Shown here: positions 24,439 to 34,164 of the stretch, piece by piece
Layout of the letters: each line of letters starts with the position of its first letter
How positions within the stretch are numbered: position 1 is the stretch's first letter
Source of the DNA: Salvator merianae
Taxonomy: Eukaryota > Chordata > Lepidosauria > Squamata > Teiidae
Length of the DNA stretch: 64,000 nt
Direction: 5' to 3'
Assembly (NCBI GenBank): GCA_003586115.2
Contig: QVOM02000021.1
Location: 13,187,898-13,251,897 of the forward strand
Position numbers and translations under genes: made by a program
The notes under the pieces: model-generated
Seen by the model: the letters and a program-made list of their open reading frames with translations, nothing else
Told to the model about the DNA's origin: nothing
Database searches by the model: none

Positions 24439-24929
24439 ATCCCCGACTCGACATTTATGATTCCACATGGATAAATCCCCGACTCGACATTGATGATTCC
24501 ACATGGACACCAGAGGAGCGATTTCAGAGACTTTTGATTCCTGAATTGGACACCTGGACTACTGGTTGGGATTGGGAACGGATATTTAAGCAACAGATTT
24601 GTGCTCACTGCTTTGTGAGAATTTACCAACCTCAATATTGCAAGTACCCACAATTTATTGCTTTGTTTAAGAAAAAGAAAGGGGTAGGAATTTGGGCAAT
24701 CGAACATCAAGGGAAGATTCTTACCTTCCCGCTCTCTGGGTTCCAGTGAGACTGCTCCGGCTGGGGCTGGCTGACCAAGGGCCTTTTGGGACCCAGGGAA
24801 CAAAATATTGTGTTTAGGTGCGAACAGTGCGACCGCGCCTGGGATTTAGAAATTGTATTAACAATTGACCCACATACAGACACCCATCTTTTCCACATAG
24901 AAGGCACACCGCACGGCAAGGAAACCTAA
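24369..24929 (+). CDS. Unrecognised pol-env interval frame with two CxxC motifs, split by one TGA
   Basis: One frame is open from after a stop at 24366 to TGA at 24747-24749, then open again in the same frame to TAA at 24927-24929. It contains no ATG. The first part overlaps the integrase 3' end, carries the 12-residue duplication, then a W/F-rich stretch and a CAHC motif (24600-24611). The second part starts next to WGWL and holds CEQC (24819-24830) and several histidines. Two CxxC pairs about 69 residues apart could form one zinc site, but only if the TGA is passed. Gammaretroviruses normally have no gene here. Options are a spliced accessory exon, a decayed gene, or chance. I do not recognise a family and assign no function. 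Confidence 0.45.
24423..24438 (+). repeat. PPT/LTR-junction-like motif, copy 1 (at integrase stop)
   Basis: GAGGAGGGACCGATAA ends exactly on the integrase stop codon. It differs at two positions from GAGGAAGGACTGATAA, which occurs at 25045-25060 and at the 3' polypurine tract/LTR junction (27278-27293). Confidence 0.7.
24435..24506 (+). repeat. 36-bp tandem duplication after integrase
   Basis: Units 24435-24470 and 24471-24506 are adjacent and differ at one base (T versus G). The unit is a multiple of three, so the open frame crossing it gains a 12-residue repeat. The near identity implies a recent event or pressure against divergence. Confidence 0.9.
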
Positions 24930-24966
24930 CTCAGACGGAGGACAGATTTGAACTAGAGGCAGCCCC

Positions 24967-27261
24967 ATGCCAGATGCGATAATGTTTTCCTTATTTCTTT
25001 TAAGTGTACTCTCTTGGTGGGTAAGTGGACTCCAAAGGAGTCCAGAGGAAGGACTGATAAGTCCTAGCCCACCAAGAGACAGACTTGATGGCAATGCAGA
25101 AACTGAAAATATATTTTACAAACCAGGGTATGAATTTAATTGCATGAAAATGGAAGGCAACATAAGGGGACCCCCAGACAAATGCGAAGATGTGGAAACA
25201 TTGCCAACCCAGATAGATCAGATAAAGAATATAACAATTTGGAAAGCAGAAACATATATAAACACAACACAACCAAACAAACAGGAAAATACCCACCAGC
25301 AGCTTGCCCCAAGGAAGTTAGGTGTAGTGTATTTAAAGAATGGAAGCAACTGGTGCTTACCACCAGAGGCAAATGCCAGCAACCTCCTTAAAGGAGCAGA
25401 AAAACTAGCATGCACCTATACAAATTTAACAGGAAGAGGAACAGCAGTAAAAGGATACACAGAAATACATGCTTATGAACCTGGAAGCCACCTTAACAAC
25501 ACATACGTGCGCTTACTTCATGGTGTGGGAAACGCACTTGGGCACACTGATTGCTGGATCTGCACTCATGGACCCAGCCATGCAGCTGAGCCTTTCCCCA
25601 TGAGATCCCACCCCTCAACGATAAGCTGGTGGTCTCCAGAAACAATAATAAAAGCTTATCATACAGGTTACAAAACTGGATGGGTGGCGGAATGGAATAG
25701 CACACAAGCATCTAAGGGACAAGGTGCAGTAAACCTCTCGACCATGAGTATTAGTCGTGAACGGTTTGAAGTTACACCTTATGGTAAAGCAATTATCTGT
25801 GTACAAATGGATTATGACCGGGCAAACACAAATAATATTTGGGTAGGGGAACATAAAAATTGTGTGTATACGTTTAAGGTCAAAAGAAATAGAACAGGTT
25901 TGTGGAAAGGAGGACGATGGGAAGGAGTGCCAGTCCCATTGCAGGCACCGGATAATTCAGAACCAGCAAAAGTTGGCAACCAGAAAAAGGGGGGTTCTCC
26001 TGGTTTGCCCTACTCTGACATATTTCCCTCCAGCCACCACACCAACAGAGGAAGGAGGCAAATAAATCCCCAAGAAACCCACATCACCGATTGGGTAGAC
26101 TCTGAGGAAAATCGGATACCTGTTTTCAAAAATCTGTCTTGTGGAAATAACCATTTCCGCATTATAAAACTGGAAATGGAACCCCAATCACTTTATGTGG
26201 TGGAGCAAGAAATGTGGCCTGATGTTTTCATATCTCAACCCACATGTGAAGAAATAACTAAATGGTTGTTCTGGGATGGTTCAGTAAGCAAATACTGGAC
26301 CCAGCCCTTATATTGGGTTGGTTTAAACATATTTCACAGAAAAGGATTTTTCAAAGGGCTTCCCTTTGGGTTCAATTACCCTTCCCACTTTGTTTTTGAA
26401 CCATCAGCTCTAAGTATAGAAACAAAGGGAGTCTATTGGTTGTGCGGAGCCTTTGCCTGGAAAGTATTGCCTGAGGAATGGGGAGGAACATGCACCTTGG
26501 GAGGCATTGGAATGGGGGGTACTTTGAGGAAATCAATTTCCAACCCCCGGCATCGGGAGCCCCGTGAAATCACAAGGTGGGTCCAGTTTTGGGGACTCAT
26601 TTCACCTCGCTATGGGGTTCAAGTGGCGTTCGCAGAAATACAAAACATCTCAGCCCAAATTGAAGAGCTGGCTAAAGAGACCGCAAGTGCCTTCCGCACA
26701 ACAGCCCAAGGCTTGGAGGAACATAGTCGTGTGCTGACTCAGGTTATCCTGTGTATGGACTTCATTCTTGCTAAAGAAGGTGGATTTTGTAAGGTTGTAG
26801 GTGAAGAATGTTGCGCATTTTTGAATAATACCTCTAAGGAAATACGGCGACATGCAGACCTGATTGAGCATGTACAGCAAAATGTGCACATTCATGCCCC
26901 TAAAAGTGGAAGCCTTACAGATGGCTGGGAGTGGCTCGGAGACATATTTTCCTTCATTCCTATGTGGCTGAGGAAGGTCCTCTTGGGAATAGTGAGCGTG
27001 CTTCTGGGAATCGTTGCTGTATACCTTCTAATTAAATGTATGTGTTTCATGGGCTCCAAGGCCTGTAAAAAGAAAACTGAACCTCCACATGAAACTGTCT
27101 TGGTGCTACACCTCATTCCCCCAGTAAAAATACCCAGGCATAGCTCCGAGGAAACACTTGCATGCTCCGAATACTCAGAAAACTCATACTGCATACTTAA
27201 TGATGTAAAATGCTCCGAATATTCAGAAAACACATATTGTATACTTGATGATGTAGATTGA
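24967..27261 (+). CDS. Endogenous retroviral envelope, uninterrupted 764-codon frame
   Basis: Gamma-type Env precursor (surface subunit plus transmembrane subunit). The first ATG is at 24967. A second at 24982 has A at -3 and starts directly at a hydrophobic signal peptide, so it may be the working start. The surface part has CWIC at residues 196-199, the CXXC motif that pairs with the TM. The TM part has a heptad-like stretch at about 556-600, then LAKEGGFC and CX6CC at 608-616, and an anchor at about 671-695. At least a dozen N-glycosylation sequons are present. A furin-type RGRR (361-364) lies unusually far upstream; no consensus basic site precedes the TM heptads. The 69-residue tail ends in a tandem repeat with YCIL at 741-744 and 757-760. 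No stop or shift over 2.3 kb, unlike the pol remnant. Whether it is expressed is unknown. Confidence 0.9.
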   Translation: MPDAIMFSLFLLSVLSWWVSGLQRSPEEGLISPSPPRDRLDGNAETENIFYKPGYEFNCMKMEGNIRGPPDKCEDVETLPTQIDQIKNITIWKAETYINTTQPNKQENTHQQLAPRKLGVVYLKNGSNWCLPPEANASNLLKGAEKLACTYTNLTGRGTAVKGYTEIHAYEPGSHLNNTYVRLLHGVGNALGHTDCWICTHGPSHAAEPFPMRSHPSTISWWSPETIIKAYHTGYKTGWVAEWNSTQASKGQGAVNLSTMSISRERFEVTPYGKAIICVQMDYDRANTNNIWVGEHKNCVYTFKVKRNRTGLWKGGRWEGVPVPLQAPDNSEPAKVGNQKKGGSPGLPYSDIFPSSHHTNRGRRQINPQETHITDWVDSEENRIPVFKNLSCGNNHFRIIKLEMEPQSLYVVEQEMWPDVFISQPTCEEITKWLFWDGSVSKYWTQPLYWVGLNIFHRKGFFKGLPFGFNYPSHFVFEPSALSIETKGVYWLCGAFAWKVLPEEWGGTCTLGGIGMGGTLRKSISNPRHREPREITRWVQFWGLISPRYGVQVAFAEIQNISAQIEELAKETASAFRTTAQGLEEHSRVLTQVILCMDFILAKEGGFCKVVGEECCAFLNNTSKEIRRHADLIEHVQQNVHIHAPKSGSLTDGWEWLGDIFSFIPMWLRKVLLGIVSVLLGIVAVYLLIKCMCFMGSKACKKKTEPPHETVLVLHLIPPVKIPRHSSEETLACSEYSENSYCILNDVKCSEYSENTYCILDDVD
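25043..25060 (+). repeat. PPT/LTR-junction-like motif, copy 2 (env 5' end)
   Basis: CAGAGGAAGGACTGATAA is identical over 18 bases to 27276-27293, which spans the 3' polypurine tract and first six bases of the LTR. Here it lies in env codons 26-31, just after the signal peptide. Confidence 0.85.
27163..27258 (+). repeat. 48-bp tandem duplication in env tail
   Basis: Units 27163-27210 and 27211-27258 are adjacent, in frame, and end at the env stop codon. They differ at about eight positions, so this duplication is older than the 36-bp one. Each unit encodes 16 residues ending in a YCIL-(N/D)DV block. Confidence 0.9.
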
Positions 27262-27275
27262 AATCTAGAAGATTT

Positions 27276-27287
27276 CAGAGGAAGGAC
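27276..27287 (+). promoter_or_regulatory. 3' polypurine tract
   Basis: Purine-rich CAGAGGAAGGAC immediately upstream of the LTR TG. This is the position of the plus-strand primer in retroviral reverse transcription. It is less uniformly purine than the tracts of exogenous gammaretroviruses. Confidence 0.65.
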
Positions 27288-27603
27288 TGATAAAGAATAA
27301 AAAGGGCCAAAAGACTTATACATAACCTCTCACTATGCACTCAGGCCAAAGGACCAAAAGGACAAGGCCAGAAGGATAGAACAATCATATCAAAGGTCAT
27401 ACTACATAGAATAGAAGCTTTGCAATGCTTAGGGCAAGTAGGATGCAAACAGGAAACTTAAGATGCTGTGCTACGCTTATGCCAGGAAATCCCAAAAGGG
27501 GAAGTTTTAGGGAGCAGCTTGATACACTGCATATGATCACGAGCTAAGTGGCAGGCTATATTATTCTTTGGAAATGATCTATATTTGGATACTAACTCAA
27601 AAG

Positions 27604-27610
27604 GTATAAA
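27604..27610 (+). promoter_or_regulatory. LTR TATA box
   Basis: TATAAAA in the 3' LTR, about 80 bases upstream of the AATAAA signal. In this position it would drive transcription out of the remnant into 3' flanking DNA. Confidence 0.65.
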
Positions 27611-27687
27611 AGCTTTGTATAACTATTGATCAGGATGGACAGTCTCTGACTGCCATCCATGCATGCATGCTGTCTCTTTGTGTACTC

Positions 27688-27693
27688 AATAAA
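27688..27693 (+). terminator. LTR polyadenylation signal
   Basis: AATAAA within the LTR, followed by a CA and a short U5. It would end env transcripts reading through from upstream. Confidence 0.7.
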
Positions 27694-27739
27694 TGATTGG
27701 CTCTCTGCAACCGGCTGACTAGAGATTTTCTTTAACAGT

Positions 27740-28245
27740 TATGAAGCAGAAAGAATCTGTGTGGTGGGAAAAGGTGGTTAGCCAAAGACTGCTCTGAAAT
27801 CACATCATGTGAACTCATCTTCCTGACCCAACCCTAGTAATGCCTTCTAGCTCTTTTGAGGACACTCCAGATGTCTTTTTGACCATATCTATATATCATG
27901 TCCATTGTCTTCTGCTGCTGCTTTCCCCAACCTTGCCAAACGTAATGCTTTTTTGTAGCTCTTCATTTGCTTACGTCACATGCCCAAGGTATATGATGCT
28001 CTAATTGATTATTGCCTCAGGGGAGCAATCAGGTTTTATTTGGTACAGAATTGATCTATTTGTTCTTATCCTTGGTATTTGTCTCCAGATCCTTAATTCA
28101 AAGGTTTCTTTCTTCTTCCTCTCACTTTTTGCAGCCATGCACCATAACAGGAAAGGCCATTGCTTCAAGAATTCAATCTTTGTTGCTAACAAAATAACTT
28201 TCATGATCTTGTATGAGCTAGTCATCTGATTTCTCCTCCTCAGTT
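27740..28245. other. No recognised feature (3' flank of the provirus)
   Basis: Frames on both strands at 28001-28229 are mutual shadows without domains. Confidence 0.4.
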
Positions 28246-28254
28246 CTCTTTCTT

Positions 28255-28965
28255 ACTTTCATAAATTTTATTGAAGTTTACAACAAACATCAAAAAACAA
28301 CAGAAAGAACAATAAACCACAAAGAAAAGGAACAGAAATAAATACATTAAAAACATACAAATATAAATGAAAGAATCTAAAAGTGACTTCTGATTGCTTC
28401 CTTTACCATTAGAAATAATCTTACATTATAATTCTCTCTAGTTAATTCTAAATGTCTCTTTTTATAATTAATAATATTAATAAACTATTCTTCAAGTCCT
28501 ACTGCAAAAGGGGCCCTAATTTTTTAAAAAAGAAACTAAAGGCTTTTCTCTTATCAAACATGTCAACTTATCCATTTCTGCCAGATCTAAAAATCTGATT
28601 AACCAATCTTTCACTGTAGGCTGAGTTGTGCTCTTCCATTCTTGTGCGTTCACTAGTCACATGCAGCAAAATACAGCTTCAAGGCAGGCAGGCCTATTTC
28701 TCCTCTTTCCCTTGTATCCTGTAAAATATTGTGTTTAATTTGAGGATTTTCCCCCTGCCAGATAAATTTAAATGAATCTCCTTAATTCTCCAACACACTG
28801 TCTATCTTTGTCTTTTTGGGATTCCTAAAGAACAAAACTACTATCTCCATGTCTTCACCATCAACTGCAAATTCCTTAAGCACACTGTTTGACATAATCT
28901 TTGTCTTCTTAATATTGGGCATTGAGCCAGATTTTGCACTTTCCAGCCATATCTCACTTTTGAAG
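28255..28965 (-). mobile_element. L1 LINE ORF2 C-terminal fragment, minus strand
   Basis: Minus-strand translation gives an IWQG-like ...LAGG and QDTRERGEIGLPALKLYF-AC order near 28760-28680, then EWK-TTQPTVKDWLIRFLDLAEMDKLT (28640-28560), the conserved order of the distal L1 ORF2. An A/T-rich 3' end with AATAAA on the minus strand lies near 28265. Stops break the frame. Confidence 0.75.
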
Positions 28966-28969
28966 CTCA

Positions 28970-30060
28970 GATTTTATTGTTGTTGTTGTTGTATGATTTC
29001 TGTACTGCCTTTTGCTGTAGTTTCATAGTGCTGTAGAGAATAAAACAGAAGAAGAATAAAACCAACCACAAAAGGAAACAGATAAAGTAACAGTCTACAT
29101 ACTAAAGTGACTGTAAAAACAGAGAAAATGAAATAAAATCAACCAGCCCAATACAGATGCTCTTCCCAGGGCCCCAAGACAGCATGTCAGCACTTCTGCC
29201 CATGCCAAAGCCTGAGGAGGAGGCACTAATACCCACAGAGCCTGGGAATGGAGCCTTAGAATTAGGGTAGAAGGAGCATCTTTGAAGACACGACCTCACA
29301 CGCCAACCCATTCACTCCCTCTTGGTGCTCCACTGATACAGGGTGATTCAAATGGAAGCTGCTGATCTCAGCCTGTGTGTGCAAGTACCACCATTTGTCA
29401 AAGTGACCAGCAAACTACTTTGGTCAGACCACAAAAACAAACCCACCACTTCCCAGAAGCCTTAAGATGATAAGCGGAGCTGCAACCTCCGTGTTCCCTT
29501 TTTTTAATGAGTCCTTCTAAAGGACCTGCCAGTCCTTGTGGAGGAAATGTCAGATCTTCACTGATGCCAGCATTCCCCCAAAACATGGGCCACCAGCCAT
29601 GCAAGGGTTCCCTCAGCAGCGCTCCTGAATCACCTGGGAGCTTGCCACAACCTGCCGCCTTTTGTTTGTCATACACTTGGCAAGCTCCTAGAAATTGCTT
29701 TGAATGCAGCATCTAAAGAACCCTGCCAGACTATAGTCATCTGGAAAAGTGGCAGCATGATAACAAAACAGAAGGATATTTTGCCCGACCAATCAATCAG
29801 GCTTTTTGGACAATAGACCAGCAATGCCCTGACACGATGTTGGGACTCTCTGCCAGTCTTGCTATAATGCTGGCATGTTGCCAGTTTACCTACCACATTG
29901 GGAGACAACCTAAGGGTACAGTTACATATACACGGGATAGATCCATACCTGTTAAATCGACTTTGCCTCTTCCTGCATGTTATCCTCCATGTTCACATTT
30001 CCAGTGAAAATACACAGTAAAGGGGTGTGAAATGCAGGTATGCTTATTTAAACCGGGGGG
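28970..30060. other. No recognised feature
   Basis: A (TTG)n run is at 28977-28992. Other short frames (29102-29311, 29398-29712, 29507-29716) have no domain and overlap on opposite strands. Confidence 0.4.
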
Positions 30061-30067
30061 GGGGGGG
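30054..30067. repeat. Poly-G tract
   Basis: Run of about 14 G bases after AAACC. Likely length-unstable. Confidence 0.8.
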
Positions 30068-30191
30068 AGTTTCCCTTGCTTTGGTGCTTACTAACAGACT
30101 TTGTTCTGTACTTCTGTAGCTTCTGCCTTGTGAAGACTTTGAGGTCACCTTCTCACTTCCCACCAATTATTTGTCAACCTTACTTGCTTTG

Positions 30192-30193
30192 GA

Positions 30194-30285
<92 letters not shown>

Positions 30286-30290
30286 AAAAA
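30192..30290. repeat. (GAAA)n microsatellite, ~99 bp
   Basis: About 24 uninterrupted GAAA units. The open frames across it (lysine/glutamate/arginine repeats on one strand, phenylalanine/serine/leucine on the other) are artefacts. Pure tracts of this length are usually polymorphic. Confidence 0.98.
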
Positions 30291-30475
30291 TTTCAGCAGT
30301 AGCTGACAGTTGCTGGCTGTATGGAGACGAATAGGGAAGGGACTGAGGGAAATGACTGAAGCATCCTGATTTATTAATACACAAAATTTGAAACAATGCC
30401 AGACAGATAAAATTAAGAGAATATTCTGAGAATAAAACTAAAAGCAAATGGCAATGAAAACATTAACTTTACTTT

Positions 30476-30496
30476 TTATTATTATTATTATTATTA
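30476..30496. repeat. (TTA)n microsatellite
   Basis: Seven TTA/ATT units. Confidence 0.85.
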
Positions 30497-30499
30497 CTT

Positions 30500-31815
30500 T
30501 GTCTCTCCATAGCTCTATGCAAACAAGTTACAGTGTTTCTAACCTTTCCTTACCTGCTTACAGGCTTTTAGTGTGGTGGGAAAACAAGAGGAAAGAAATG
30601 TCAGTCCATAATAGCCCTGTAAGGAAGGCTTAGAAACATTGTAGCTACTTTGCCTATAGCAAATTATTCCGATCTCTGGCTTTCTTTACTCAGAAAAACT
30701 CAGATTCCTGGGTACGTGGTTCTTCGTTTACCTGCGTAAATTGACCTTTGTTTACCCGGATTTTCTTTTGCTTCTGTCAGGAGACAGGCAGTTGCCCCAT
30801 CACTCTCCCCAGCATTCTCAGCTCTTGTGGCCATGGGAAGATGATGCACCAAAATGGATGATAAGCCCCACCCCATTGGCATGACCAATTGAAAAAGGGT
30901 TTCCAGGTACCCAAATTTAATTCCTTAAAAAAACCAAAGGTGGGCTTTGCCCCCCCCCCTTAAGAAGACTCGGGTTGCAATCCGTATGCTGAAGCAAATG
31001 TGTGCCATGGAAAAACCCCACATTAGATGTTCTCCAGACCACTTTTCCTGCAGCATGGAATATTGTCCCTGAAATCCGCGACAGCTTTGAATTTCACACA
31101 CAAATACGTGTGATCAGCATCCCCAAACCCTCAATCTTTCCCGCTGCTTATAGAGTGTGTGGAAACATCTAAGTCTTCTCTGCTCTCCTCTAATGAGTCA
31201 CGGCATCTTCATATCTCCATTTGTCAATGCCTAGTCTCCATGTTTGAATTCCAGCTGCCATCTCTTCCAGTACTGCCATTCTTGTGATGTACGCTGTACA
31301 AGTTAAACAGTTACGGGGGTGAAATGCATCCAGGCTCTGGAAGCGAAAAGGATGCCTTCAACGTGGGGGGTCTCGTCATCTGGCACCATAACTCACATCA
31401 GTGGTATAGTCATAGAACTTTCCTAGTAATGGCACTGAAGTGGTTTGCTATTTGTCTTCCTCAGTTTTTTTTTTTTTACTTCCCAATCTGTGTTTTCCTT
31501 GGTAGGCTAGCATTCCTCATGCCTGCAAGCGCCCACCTAGTGTAGTGCTTTTAGTTTCGCCACTCCACCTTCAACCATATCAGCAAGAGCGGTCTTGCCA
31601 AGAGCTTGTACTCCTGCCAGAGTTGCTCTCGGGGTCACCCCAACAAAAACAGCAATCCTCTAAAGAGGAAACCAGCTAGACTGAAAAGAAAAAACAGAAC
31701 CATACTATGAATGCTACATAGCATTCTCTTCTTCTCCCTCCCTCTCTCCTTTGTTCACATTCCATTCTGTTGCTGTTATACTAATTTTTCCTCTGCAGCC
31801 AATTTTATGCCATGC
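30500..31815. other. No recognised feature
   Basis: No supported gene. Poly-C near 30951 and poly-T near 31466-31477. Confidence 0.4.

Positions 31816-31818
<3 letters not shown>

Positions 31819-31860
<42 letters not shown>
31819..31860. repeat. (GT)21 microsatellite
   Basis: Perfect 42-base GT run. Confidence 0.98.
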
Positions 31861-31861
<1 letters not shown>

Positions 31862-32142
31862 ACATGTTTCCATAACATCTGAGCCAGATGAGTCCAAAAA
31901 GTGTTTGTCTTATGTCTTGAGGTGACATGGGCTGGATGTGAAAAGACTGAGTGCTTTTTCTGATTGCAGAAGCCATCCTGCTTAAAGCTCCACTTAGAAG
32001 ATGCTCCTATCAGCTGTTTACTCACTGTGCAGTGTGGATTGAGGACATTTGCTTATACCATTTGGAATCAAATGCAGAACTACCATGTCTTGGTATGATT
32101 ACAATAAACCAAAGTACTACTTACAAGTAAGGCATCACACCA

Positions 32143-32174
32143 GATAATGATGATGATGATGATGATGATGATGA
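32143..32174. repeat. (GAT)n microsatellite
   Basis: About ten GAT/ATG units, nearly perfect. Confidence 0.95.
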
Positions 32175-32267
32175 TAACAACGTTTATTTATAATGCGCCT
32201 TTCACAAAAGGATGGAACAAACATATGCAATCAACAGGCAAACTAAAGAATAAATATATATCAAAAT

Positions 32268-32290
32268 TTTATATATATATATATATATAT
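32268..32290. repeat. (AT)n microsatellite
   Basis: Perfect AT run followed by GTATATACAT. Confidence 0.9.
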
Positions 32291-32299
32291 GTATATACA

Positions 32300-34160
32300 T
32301 ATTATATAAAATTATCACCCCAGTACTCCAGTTCCTCACTAGATGCTTCACCCCTCCACAGATATCAGTTGTAAACTTACACAAAGTTTTTAAGAAGGTT
32401 AAAGAAGTGATCAATTTGGATAGTTAAGGAAACTAGTTTCTCCAAGTGTAGGTTGACTTCCGAAATGCCTTTGCTCTTCCTCTGAATAACACACTGCTGA
32501 CTTCATTAGTTAATCGATAAGACATGATACAGAGTGTGGTTATCAGCAAAATCACACCCCTGAGAACTTTGAGGCTCAAGCGATTACCTTTGGATAACAG
32601 CACGTGTGGGAACTGCTTCGTTTTGATTATGAGACAATTTTATGGGAGGGAGAATGGGCACTTCTGTTGAAGAAAGATGAAGCCGGACCTTTTAAAATTA
32701 GCAGCAATTTCTGTATAGCTGATAAATTAAGTTCCCCTTGCAGATCGCTCAAAGTCAAGCAAAACCCATCCCCCTAGTTCGAGAAGCTATAGAGAAAAAG
32801 CCATTTATATGTGACATGACTGAAAGTCACTTTTAGCTTAATATGTATGCCTTGAGGATAATTAAATTGCAAATATGAAGAGAATGTAGCAGCAACAAGA
32901 TGACTGAAAAAGAAATGTGCACTAGAGCATCTCCTCCAAAATAAAGCTACAGTTTTACATATCACTTGATATACTGCAGCTGAGAAGCACAGCACGCTTA
33001 TGAGTTGTTTATTGCTGTTTACAGCTTTTTTTTTAAAAAAAGAAAAAGTCAGGCATAACAGTTGAACTTTCAATGGCATTTTATGAAAGGTCAAAAGAAA
33101 ATTTCACTGAGCCAGGAACTACACAATTTAATAAGTTATAGTGTTTGCTGGAATTGGGGAAGTACAAAGAATGTTCTGCAAATATGTGTTTGCAATTACA
33201 GGATATTTTCTTTGAAATTTCATCAGATAGTCACACAGTTTATTTTACAGAGGTAGAATCACTTGAAAGAAGCAACTCATCTTGTCAAGTGCTTACCCAG
33301 TACAAGAACCCATATAATGTTTGAATTTGGAAAGGTTTCATTATATTTTGCTGGCATGATCTTTTTGCTGTAGATGTGATATGTTTTTGTTTTAATGTTT
33401 CTACTTTTCCATTTCTTAGCATGCATCCCCCTAGCTTTCGTAGAATAATAACCACAACAGCAACAATATATCTGCAGAAAAAAGCAGAGCTGTTTTGAAG
33501 AGGGGACGAACTCAGGTTGTTAAATGAAAAGTAGCTGACCTTCTTGTATTCCAGATTAGAATTTGAAGCCATTTCTAATCATTAGTGTCTGATGAACTAT
33601 GGAACTGGTGGGGTGCTGGGGTGCTTCCTCTGGAGGAAGAGAAGTTGATGGAGCAACTGATGTCACTAAGGGGCATCTAATGTACCCAAGTGATCTGAAA
33701 GGTATATCCAATGTACCTGTCTCCACTGAAGGTAAGGTGTTTTGAAAGGGAGCATGCCTGAATGTCTTCAGTGTCCGATTAGAACCTAGTATTCCTTCTG
33801 GATTTGAGTCCTCATTCAGCCATGGAAGCTCACTCTGTGGCCTTCAACCATCCACTGTGTCTGTTTAACCTACTTCCCAGGATTGCTGTAAGAATAAAAT
33901 ATAGTGGACAATAATAGGAGCTTTAAAAAAAAGCTGCAGGCAGCTTTTGCACAGGCTCTGGGAGGGCATGCTAGCTGCCTCCATAGACTGGCATCTACGT
34001 AGATACTAGAGCAGTCCCCAGGACACTGTGCCCACCAGGAGCCACTCTGTCTGGGGGCTGTCCCTGACAAAAAATGGCAGCCTCCCGAGTGATCCCTGTG
34101 GTGGACTGGTCCAGGAGCCTGGCACCATTTTGCTAGACTCCCAGATAGTCTCCAAAATGG
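32300..34160. other. No recognised feature
   Basis: Several short frames without domains. A poly-T/poly-A pair near 33027-33042. Confidence 0.4.
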
Positions 34161-34164
34161 CATT

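Larger units (their letters stand above)
27288..27737 (+). mobile_element. 3' LTR of the endogenous retrovirus (~450 bp)
   Basis: Begins TGATAAAG and ends CTTTAACA, an inverted terminal repeat with one mismatch and the expected TG...CA ends. TATAAAA at 27604-27610 and AATAAA at 27688-27693 sit in proper order for U3-R-U5, with a short U5 of roughly 30 bases. U3 has GGCC-AAA(G)GAC/AAAAGGAC repeats at 27304-27370. The 3' flank starts GTTAT. The matching 5' flank is lost because no 5' LTR is in the window, so the target duplication cannot be tested. Confidence 0.85.

Noticed and set aside
30076..30447. Lysine/glutamate-repeat and phenylalanine/serine-repeat proteins
   Set aside because: Translations of the GAAA microsatellite.
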